Shown here: positions 55,978-64,000 of the stretch, one piece after another
Layout of the letters: each line of letters begins with the position of its first letter
Position numbering within the stretch: position 1 is the first letter of the stretch
Source of the DNA: Ficedula albicollis
Lineage: Eukaryota; Chordata; Aves; Passeriformes; Muscicapidae
Length of the DNA: 64,000 bases
NCBI RefSeq assembly: GCF_000247815.1
Contig: NC_021686.1
Span: 4,034,060-4,098,059, forward strand
Direction: 5' to 3'
The notes under the pieces: model-generated
Databases searched by the model: none
What the model was told of the DNA's origin: nothing
The model's input: the letters and a program-made list of their open reading frames with translations, nothing else
Position numbers and translations under genes: made by a program

Positions 55978-57777
55978 CTTTCTGATACTTCCCCGTGGAT
56001 TTTTGTCTTGCGTAACTTATCTTGTTCCTTTTCCCGTGTAACCTCCAGGTACAATTTGTTGCCCTGAAGCCTCAGGACAGGTGGGACTGTTTATTAGGTC
56101 ACAGAAGAATTGTATTTATTATTCCAGAACCAGCTCATCATATAAGGACATAAAAATTATTTTGAACTGTTGTAATTTTTCAGGCACATACAAAACTCCT
56201 TTAGAATGATCACTGTGATGTTTTTCTGTTTTTATTTGAGGAACATAAATTATGTTTTTGTTGTGAGATGTGTGTACTTCTCATTTTAGGCATCCCTTGC
56301 ATTCAAACAAAACCTTCTGCCACTGCTCACTAATTCAAGTTTCCTGTGTTCTGTGGGTGATGAGAATGTGAAGTAATGGCTCAGCCTTGTACACTTGGTA
56401 AATATATTGGTGAGGTGTTTCTTTTGCAGCAAATAACAATCCAGTAAGGCTGTTCTTCAGACAGGGGTTCATCTGAGAGATGGGAGGGGCAGGAAATCAA
56501 TTCTTCTTATCTTTACCAATTTCTTATAGGAGATAAGAATCTCTTTGTGTTGACACAGATTAATTATACAGATTATATCAGTTGTCTTGATCAGAAACCC
56601 TTGCTGGTAAATCAGTCTTACTAAAATCGTTAGTATACCATCCTTTTGAGCAACTCATAACTTTTTTGACAAAAAAGTATTTAATTTGTCTCTTTTTACT
56701 TTCTTTTTTAAATTATTGTTTTGTTATTGGAAGTTTTTATAAAGCAAATCCACTAAATTAAAACTGAAAAATGTAGAATAAATCCTGGCATTTAATTTGA
56801 TACTCCAGGTTCTCTTCAGTATGAACATGAAAAGCAGCTGATATTCTGAAGTCATGTAATTAAAAAAAATCCACAGCTGTCCTTTAAAAGTTTTGTTTTA
56901 TTTAGATATACTTGTGCATTTATGGAAAAGTGCAGCTGCCTTAAAAATTCTCCATAATTCTTGCACATGCAGTTTTTAGATTATTTCTTTAATAGTCTGC
57001 TTTTGGAAATTTCTTGTTATCTCACCCTTAACTCTTGTATACTCAACAGTGGGTAAATGGTAAAAAAAAATTCCATTTCTATCCAGTGATGGTGAAAATC
57101 TGGAAAACCCGATGCAAGCAGTAATAAATGCAAAGGGGATAAAAGGGGGGAAGTGCCCTATTGTTCCTGCAGAAGTATCAATAGAATCTTCTAGCTCCAG
57201 CCTGGGGCCTCTTTGGCCATCTTTAGGGTGCTATGGTTTATCTGGATGTTGCCCATAATCTCTAGAACAATTATAATACTGTACTGATTTATTTTACACA
57301 TTAAAGGTACAAGAGATTTTAGAAGACAATTCTTTTTGTGGCATTTGTTTTTCACATGTTGCAAGAGAAATCTCATTTTTAGTGCAATTGGTTTTCTTAT
57401 AAGGAAAAAGTCCAACACCTTCAGTGTTCTGTGGAGTATGTTGAATTTTTTATGAAAAATACATTTTTTGAATGTTTGCCCAAGCACATTATTCCAGACA
57501 TAAAATGCTGACTTAGCTTCAAGAGGAAGCAGGAAAAGAGAGACTAATGATGAGCCTCTACCATGAGTTTTATTCAGCATGCCCAATGACTCTGAGGGTT
57601 CTGATCTCAGAATTTCCTCTGTGCAACAGGTGTGCAGCTCATGTGTTGCAAGCACACAGGAGGAAATGTGAGGGACATTTCCAAGGAGCTTTGAACTCTT
57701 CAATCATTCTTGTATCCTGATTTCATGTGAGACGTTCTTAACTGGCTGGCAGTTTTTGTACGGCTGCATTGTTGTAA
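55978..57777. other. Unique AT-rich DNA with one long unsupported frame
   Basis: A 170-codon minus frame at 57191-57703 is the longest in ordinary sequence near here. It has no start context, no flanking splice sites and no recognisable motif. I regard it as chance. Confidence 0.45.
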
Positions 57778-57832
57778 AATATATATTATATATATATATA
57801 TATTATATATATATAATACTATATATATATAG
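57778..57832. repeat. (TA)n microsatellite
   Basis: Alternating TA with occasional TT/AA breaks. It is self-complementary and can extrude a cruciform. Confidence 0.95.
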
Positions 57833-58566
57833 TAATGGTTCTGTAATTTTTCCTAAGGTTTCCTTTTTGTCAGGGCACTTTGGTCATGGTCAGAGGGCTG
57901 GAAAAATGTCCCCTGAAACACTTTCAGGGTTTCAAACAGAAGAGTTTAGAACTGCTGACCTTCAGTGAGTGTTCTCTGCAAAATTACATGTTGTCATATG
58001 AGGAATATGATGGTTACGGGACCTGATCGAGGAAATAAATGTATTTATTATCAGTGTGCAGATTTTTAATGTTATCTGATTGCTGTGCATTGAAAAAAAA
58101 AAGAGAAAAAACTAAAAGAAAAGGTAAAGTTTAGCTGTTTTGCTCTGAAGTTTTCCTATAGGTGAGTTTTTTCTCTGTCTGTTTGCTAAATTGATGAGAC
58201 ATGCACAGTTCCAGATAAAATATGCAAAATACTTAAGTGCATGGAAGAAAGAAAACAATATTTTCACAATCCGTTTTCCCCTTATAAAGCACCAAGTTGA
58301 TATGGTTTACCTGTAATTTTTCCAGTCAATTCAATATAGAAAGCATCACTTAATATAAAAAAAAAAAGGCAAAACGAAGGGAAAAAATATTTATAAGATT
58401 TAAAAATATATACATTAAAAACTGATTAATTTCTGGGAACAAATAAAAATATCTGCACAAATGTGATGCTTACTGTATACAGTTTTTATATTACACTGTC
58501 AACTGAGGTTTATGCACATGTATAGGTATAAATATATTTACACTGGCAAAAATGTTACCCCTCTAG
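57833..58566. other. Unique AT-rich DNA
   Basis: Nothing supported apart from poly-A runs near 58095-58105 and 58358-58369. Confidence 0.5.
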
Positions 58567-58593
58567 ATGGTGGAAGCAAGCACCAAGACTGAG
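58567..58593 (+). CDS. Candidate 27-bp microexon, unidentified gene
   Basis: ATGTTACCCCTCTAG is followed by 27 bases and then GTAAGTGG. The segment is a multiple of three and reads MVEASTKTE in phase 0. The acidic, Thr/Lys-rich character resembles the 41615-41662 candidate, and both are symmetric phase-0. They could be cassette exons of one plus-strand gene with a long intervening intron. The length is so short that chance pairing of splice-like sites cannot be excluded. An unidentified minus-strand gene seems to lie about 3 kb away. Confidence 0.28.
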
Positions 58594-59367
58594 GTAAGTG
58601 GAGATAGGAATGTTTTCAGTTTTTTGTTGTTGCCTGTTCGTAAAACATAAAATATGTCAAATATTGTTTTCTAATGACTCCCTTTATAAACTACAAAATC
58701 TATAAATGCATTTAGTTATTTACTGATTATAATTCCATACTAAATCAAAAGTTACTGCATAAAAAACACTTCCATAAACCCAGTAAAGTCTTTATAAATG
58801 ATGGTCTGGAAACAGGAGACCCTTTATTCTTGTTTTTCCTTGGAGTAATGAAAAATGAAAAATATTGTGTGAACGTCAGAAACGTTGTCAGGAGTAAATC
58901 CTGGGGCTTGGTTAATGAAACTTTGGTGCCTGGTGGGGAGCAGCAGGCCCCCAGCTCTCCAGCAGGCAGCTCCAGGATGCTGGGAGCAGTAATATCTCAA
59001 AAACTGTGAGCCACGTTCCAGCACTGATTCCTCACTTTGTTAAGGTCTCCCAGGCACGTGGCTTAAGCTCTGAAGCAGAAAGCTGCACTGCCACCAGCAG
59101 ATTTGTAGCTGTCTGCACCATGCATTAAAAACCAGAGGATTTGCATGAGTTATGCTATTTGTTCTCAGCCACAGTTTCATTATTTAATGGGTTATACAAA
59201 CAATGTGTGTGTGTAATGTCTTAAAGTGAGATTTTGGTTGCTTTTTACGGTGTCAGACACACACAGTATGCTGCACTGAGACATAGCTTGTGTTAATGGA
59301 ATAAGAGCAACAAGAAACTGAACAGAAAAGTGAAGAATAAAGTATGTGAGATCCCAGAACAGGATGT
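58594..59367. other. Unique noncoding DNA
   Basis: I see no gene or repeat array before the minisatellite. Confidence 0.5.
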
Positions 59368-59964
59368 GTGCTTGGGTTGGAGCTGGGGGATGCCCTGGGT
59401 GCTGTGTTGGAGCTGGAGGATGCTCTGGGTGCTGTGTTGGAGCTGGAGGATGCCCTGGGTGCTGCATTGGAGCTGGAGGATGTCCTGGTTGCTTGTCTGG
59501 AGCTGGGGGATGCCCTGGGTGCTGCATTGGAGCTGGAGGATGTCCTGGTTGCTTGTCTGGAGCTGGGGGATGCCCTGGGTGCTGCATTGGAGCTGGAGGA
59601 TGTCCTGGTTGCTTGTCTGGAGCTGGGGGATGCCCTGGGTGCTGCATTGGAGCTGGAGGATGTCCTGGTTGCTTGTCTGGAGCTGGAGGATGCCCTGGGT
59701 GCTGCATTGGAGCTGGAGGATGTCCTGGTTGCTTGTCTGGAGCTGGGGGATGCCCTGGGTGCTGCATTGGAGCTGGAGGATGTCCTGGTTGCTTGTCTGG
59801 AGCTGGGGGATGCCCTGGGTGCTGCATTGGAGCTGGAGGATGTCCTGGTTGCTTGTCTGGAGCTGGGGGATGCCCTGGGTGCTGCATTGGAGCTGGAGGA
59901 TGTCCTGGTTGCTTGTCTGGAGCTGGGGGATGCCCTGGGTGCTCCTGGTTGCTTGTCTGGAGCT
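59368..59964. repeat. 30-bp minisatellite organised as 60-bp dimers, about 20 monomers
   Basis: Monomer A is GAGCTGGAGGATGTCCTGGT + TGCTTGTCTG. Monomer B is GAGCTGGGGGATGCCCTGGG + TGCTGCATTG. After three B-like monomers at the left edge, A and B alternate as a 60-bp higher-order unit. One dimer has GAGGATGCCC in place of GGGGATGCCC. All frames stay open because 30 is a multiple of three, so the 360-425 codon frames across it are not genes. Confidence 0.97.
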
Positions 59965-60420
<456 letters not shown>

Positions 60421-60827
60421 TCTGACAAAGGGCCCGCAGTGGGAAGGCAAGGGAAGGTTTGTACAGCAATCCTGGGAAGTGTCTCCCTGCTCTTTGTTCT
60501 CAATGTGCAGATCATCATGGGAGAAATGTCATCATCTCTTGTTGAGTATATTTATGGGGGTGAATTCACATATTTACCAGTTGGGGTAACGTGGTTTATT
60601 TAGGAAGGAAAAGGAGCATTTGCAAACTCTCAAATACTTGCACTCAGAAAGTGGAGAGAGAAGTGAAAATGGGTATCCACAACTCTGTCTACAACCAGAT
60701 CCAGGTTTTTCAGCCACTGTGGTTTAGCCTGTCACTATCAGGGGAAAAAAGAACAAAACCTGGGCCACTGTTCCTCAAAACTTGTTAAGATAATGGGATT
60801 GTCTTGGTGACCTCCTGGGCTGGGCTC
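60421..60827. other. Unique noncoding DNA
   Basis: I see nothing supported. A 65-codon plus frame (60591-60788) has no exon boundaries. Confidence 0.5.
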
Positions 60828-60862
60828 TGTGTGTGTATATTATATATATATATATATATATA
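60828..60862. repeat. (GT)n(TA)n compound microsatellite
   Basis: GTGTGTGTATAT followed by pure TA repeats, then CCCACACATAC on the far side. The flanking GT and CA parts make it partly palindromic. Confidence 0.92.
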
Positions 60863-61134
60863 CCCACACATACTCTCCAGGAGTGTATATGCAGGTTTTA
60901 GAATTAAATTTCAAGATTAGCAGTTAGTTTTCAGGGAGAGATCTAAGTTAAAGAACGTGAATTGTTTTAAATCTAAAGGTATCATATTTCAGTTGAAAGA
61001 TGGAAATCAGCACTTGATTCCATCCTTCTAGCAAATGGCAATGTCTCTTTATTGCAGTGTTAGTTTTTTCAAAATTATTTTCAATCCTAAACATCCAGTA
61101 TGTTTTTGTTGCTCAATTTATACAGAACACTTAC

Positions 61135-61266
61135 CTCTATACTGCTGAGAAACTGAAGAATTTCATTAAATACAGAACTAACTGCTGTTCTCTTATTTTT
61201 CTCAGATGACCCATTATCTGTTCCTTCTTTCATCTGATTGATACCATTTTTTAATATTTCAGTATG
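61135..61266 (-). CDS. Candidate 132-bp exon, unidentified gene
   Basis: On the minus strand, 44 codons are open from just after an AG (CTCTCCTTCGATAAAAG) to GAG|GTAAGT, a consensus donor. The frame includes INQMKEGTDNGSSEKNKRTA and ends SVFNEILQFLSSIE, hydrophilic then amphipathic. It is phase 0 at both ends. The acceptor pyrimidine tract is weak, and an in-frame TAA lies two codons upstream of the proposed exon start. If the frame at 61520 really terminates there, this exon belongs to another transcript or isoform. The only in-phase link would use a poor GTGGTT donor at 61530. No family recognised. Confidence 0.28.
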
Positions 61267-61519
61267 CTTTTATCGAAGGAGAGTCTTTTTTGATCCTCCA
61301 TTTAAAAAACAGTTTGTGGTGTGTAATTACTATATGCAAGGTGATTTCAATAGTAGCACCTATTCAAATCTGTGTCATTATCCAAATAGAAGTGGAATTA
61401 TTCATACGAGTTTATGAAAAAAGATTTTAACCTTCTTTCTTTCTCTGCAGCTTTCCATATATGATATACTGCATCTGGGGAATCACCTGAATTATTAATA
61501 TTTATTTCTTTAAATCTTG

Positions 61520-61765
61520 TCAAACCACATTTTCTGTGTGTTCCATCATGTATTTTTCTTTGTTGTCGGGATAGAAACGTCTTGTCCTATTATTGGCGAA
61601 GGAAAGTGTTAGATGGAGAGTTTCTCTTTGGCAAAGTCTTTCTCTCAGCTGCTGGATGAGTAAAGTGGTTTCAGAGTCACTCAAATTTATTTTCTCAAGG
61701 TTTGCTGTCTCAGTAGCAGTGAGGTAACATCCCTCTTGTTTGTCTCCAGGGAAGGAAATCCAGTC
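61520..61765 (-). CDS. Candidate terminal coding exon (81 codons + TGA), unidentified gene
   Basis: The acceptor reads GTCTTGTGCTGTTGTATATGGCAG| on the minus strand. The frame opens DWISFPGDKQEGCYLTATET and continues through a helical, charged stretch (SETTLLIQQLRERLCQRETL) to end HTENVV and TGA at 61522-61520. AATAAA lies at 61506-61501, 13 bases after the stop, and would allow a very short 3' UTR. It joins in phase 0 to the exon at 62067-61949 across a 183-base intron. The LLIQQLRERL region could form a short coiled coil. The longer frame extending left of the acceptor (to 61909) is probably intronic. I do not recognise the family. Confidence 0.42.
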   Translation of the reverse strand, partial: DWISFPGDKQEGCYLTATETANLEKINLSDSETTLLIQQLRERLCQRETLHLTLSFANNRTRRFYPDNKEKYMMEHTENVV

Positions 61766-61948
61766 CTGCCATATACAACAGCACAAGACATGAGTTGATA
61801 ATTGTTGGAAATAACCTCCAATATTTAGTGTTTCTGACTGGGGGAGGTTTCTCTGAATGAATTGCTGGGCATATGTGCTCCTTCTTACATTTTGGCACGT
61901 TAGCATCAATTACGCATGTGGTTTGATGGTTTTAGGGTTATGTAAAAC

Positions 61949-62067
61949 CTTGAGTAATATTTCAGCTGCTTGATAGACAGCGTGGAGCTTAGCAGTGATC
62001 TTGGCATCTCTCATGTGGAGGTAAGGGTGGTGGTTCTTTTCATTGAACTGGCAAAGGGCCAGACTGA
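61949..62067 (-). CDS. Candidate internal exon (119 bp), unidentified gene
   Basis: On the minus strand the acceptor is CATATTTTGTTCTCCAG|. After two bases completing a split codon, 39 codons are open: SLALCQFNEKNHHPYLHMRD, then a helix-like AKITAKLHAVYQAAEILLK. The donor AAG|GTTTTA is weak for a U2-type site and is the least secure boundary. Phase is 2 bases in, 0 out, matching the exons on both sides. Composition and hydrophobic spacing look like a folded helical domain. The neighbours 62476-62404 and 61765-61520 complete a 145-codon frame. Confidence 0.42.
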
Positions 62068-62403
62068 CTGGAGAACAAAATATGATCAATGGAAATTCAA
62101 AGAACACATTTTAAAATAAGTCAATTTGGTAATTACGAGTCGGTGTACCAGTAGATTTTCACAGCAGGGAGGACAGCAGGGAAAGCAGAGAGTGCTAATT
62201 TTATTTTAATAAAGCTTTTCTGTTAATTGGGATCAGAGGATTCTGTCAGAAAGTGGGAGAGGAGGAGCTGTGTGATGATAGACTTGCTCCACGCTTGACT
62301 CGGTCAAGTGGCTTCCATTTATTGTGGTTATAGCATGAAGTGTTTTCAAGTGCTGCTGAAGGAGCTCTTCAAGTTGGGAATGAGCATTCAAAGAACAGGA
62401 TAC
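62068..62403 (-). other. Candidate U12-type (minor spliceosome) intron
   Basis: The intron begins GTATCCTGT, matching eight of nine positions of the U12 donor consensus GTATCCTTT. A branch-site-like TCCATTGAT lies with its A 18 bases before the terminal CTCCAG, in the expected distance range. It splits a codon as T|TC (Phe) and keeps the flanking frames in phase. One caution: a different minus frame (REIKTAVSCSLNAHSQLEEL and onward) is open across most of this interval, so a frameshifted longer exon is an alternative reading. Confidence 0.38.
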
Positions 62404-62476
62404 AGCTGTCTTGATCTCTCTTTAGTTCTATGGCTTTGAGAACTTGCAGCAAGCTCACAGGGCTACCACCCTTTCC
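62404..62476 (-). CDS. Candidate exon (73 bp) with strong acceptor, unidentified gene
   Basis: The acceptor is excellent: a run of Ts, then CCTTCTGGCAG|. The frame is GKGGSPVSLLQVLKAIELKR followed by DQDS, 24 codons plus one base, phase 0 at the left. The right boundary is the U12-like GTATCCTGT. Reading on past the donor, the frame hits TGA after eleven codons. No convincing upstream exon is found between 62477 and the end of the window, so the 5' part of the gene should lie beyond it. Confidence 0.4.
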
Positions 62477-64000
62477 CTGCCAGAAGGAAAAAAAAATAAT
62501 AGATAGAAGAGTCCTGTTTAGAGGGAAGGTGGAGAAAACAGATTATTTCTTTTTTCACTTCTGATCATTAGAACTCTCTGCTTAAACTAAAGACTCTATA
62601 TGGTTTGCATCAGCCTTGTGGGAAAGCAGTCACTGTGATTAGACATGAAAATCTTCAAATATTCTGTAGCTGCCAGGTCCTCTTAACTCCTGTCTGTGGC
62701 TAGAAATTAAACAGAGCTGTTTGCTTTGTATGAATAAAGATTCATTTTTTTTCTCTGTGTAGACTGGCTAGGCATCAAAAATGCATCAAAATCCGGTTTT
62801 ATATAAGAACAAGATTGTTTTGGGTAGCTGTGGTTTAGGTGTTAGTGTGACAGTGCCTGAAGCTCAGCAGAAGCATTCATGAAGGGGTCCCTGTGCCTTT
62901 TCCAAGCTGACACCACTCTCACAAACACCCCAGTACAAAACAAATTCCTGGCCCAAGTTTCAGCTCAGATTTGCAGTGTGGCTCTGGTCTCCTGATCCAT
63001 GCCCCAACAGGCTCCCTTAAACTGATCAAGATTCATAGTAAAAGCAATGTTTATTTTTTATAGATCTCCTAAAGAAATCTTCTGTTCCAAGAACTAGCTG
63101 TGGGCTCACTGTTCTTTTCTAAAATTTTCTGAACTGCCTTACCAAATACTTGAAAGGATAAGAATAGTAAAGCTATTATCTGATAATTACCTGCTGCAGG
63201 CTGACTACTCATTTGCATGTTCTGATTCTGGCTTTGCATTATATAATTTTAATCTTTTGATAATATTCCACTTTTGAGAAGACTTGGCTTTTTTCCCTGC
63301 ACTATCAAAAAGCTATTGCAAGGTACACTGGATCCAAATGGTAATGTTTGATCCAAATATGCCAGGGAGCAACTGGGTTTCAATACCCCAGGCTAAGCCT
63401 GTAGTTGTGGCACTCAAGTAATTTTGAATTGGGGTGGACTTGTAATCAGTCAACTCAGAATGAAAAAGAAACATCAGAACTCTATTTTGGCTGATTCTTT
63501 AACCAGTGCTGGAAAGATTTTTAGAAGGCAGTAGTAGGGGCTCTTTGTTAAGTTACACTAAAACAAGTAATTGAAAACATAAACCAAAGATTTATCTGGG
63601 ACATAGACTTCCTAATAATTAATAGATTAATCATGAGCCATGTGAGCCTCTTCCTGAGGTTTCAAGGCTTTCTAGACTCTACAGATCTTCTTTTCCCACA
63701 CTGTATCTCAGGAAGTCAGGAGGGCCCTTGTTTTAATGAGCAGTGCAAGATATTTGTATTTTAAGTTCATGAATTCACTCCTTATTAGGATAGTGTGTTC
63801 ATAGGTTTTAGTTTGTGTGCAGAATCATTACATCAGATGATTCTGCACAGATAATTCATTTCCATGATTTAGGATGTTCTTAATTGCTTTACTGAAGGGA
63901 GATTGAGCACCTTTTAACCAAACAGCTGAACGATTTGCTATGACAATTCTGCCACTGTGCATTCACTTAATTTCCAATTAATCAAACATTCAATAAATCA
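62477..64000. other. Unique DNA, presumed intron or upstream of the minus-strand gene
   Basis: No exon is secure. A minus segment of about 100 bases between GATAGTGCAG at its left and a CAG|GTAATT donor near 63188 encodes KKAKSSQKWNIIKRLKLYNA but contains an in-frame TAG. Another minus frame near 63842-63970 (RSAVWLKGAQSPFSKAIKNI) is open for 44 codons without good boundaries. Both are reported only as leads. Confidence 0.35.

Noticed and set aside
57191..57703. 170-codon minus-strand open frame
   Set aside because: No motif, start context or exon boundaries. It ends in ordinary AT-rich sequence.
63188..63292. Minus-strand exon-like segment with CAG|GTAATT donor upstream of the candidate gene
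   Set aside because: The best frame has an in-frame TAG and its phase does not fit the next exon at 62476.

Overview
The window looks like noncoding vertebrate DNA, most probably from a bird and plausibly a passerine. Four fragments of the CR1 LINE are recognisable. Two of them still carry the typical CR1 3' end, including degenerate copies of its terminal octamer near ATTCTATGA. The rest is AT-rich unique sequence with poly-T/poly-A runs, microsatellites, three substantial minisatellites, and no operons, bacterial genes, CRISPR or recognisable virus. I could not name any gene in the window.

Layout. 1-10.7 kb: unique sequence with CR1 remnants (1443-1776, 6286-6366), several two-copy tandem duplications and an A30-G147-A46 tract (5426-5648). 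10.76-12.35 kb: a 27-bp minisatellite interrupted by a 150-bp copy of sequence from 8755-8904 and by 553 uninterrupted Gs. 12.35-20.9 kb: unique sequence, an internal CR1 piece (14136-14305), 613 uninterrupted Gs (17813-18425) and stacked tandem duplications (20504-20869). 20.98-22.48 kb: a GC- and CpG-enriched patch running into a (CCCATT)n array and a 117-base assembly gap. 22.5-32 kb: quiet AT-rich DNA with a perfect 15-bp-stem hairpin (28345-28378). 32.04-33.05 kb: about forty copies of a 25-bp minisatellite with nested higher-order structure. 33-59.4 kb: unique DNA, more two-copy duplications, a CR1 3' end (55855-55977) and three short plus-strand exon-like segments. 59.37-60.42 kb: a 30/60-bp minisatellite interrupted by 405 Gs. 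60.4-64 kb: unique DNA with the best coding evidence in the window. There, three minus-strand segments (62476-62404, 62067-61949, 61765-61520) join in phase into a 145-codon C-terminal reading frame, and the first intron has a U12-type donor.

How it fits together. Nearly all long open frames here come from low-complexity DNA, because the 27- and 30-bp repeats are multiples of three and poly-G has no stops. They should not be read as proteins. The exon-like pieces suggest the window is intronic or flanking DNA of one or more genes that extend beyond it, possibly on both strands. The most unusual feature is physical rather than coding: each long poly-G tract, and one short G9 run, sits between direct repeats and has G on the plus strand. 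This means either an unusual expansion process or an assembly/sequencing artefact. Reads would have to decide.
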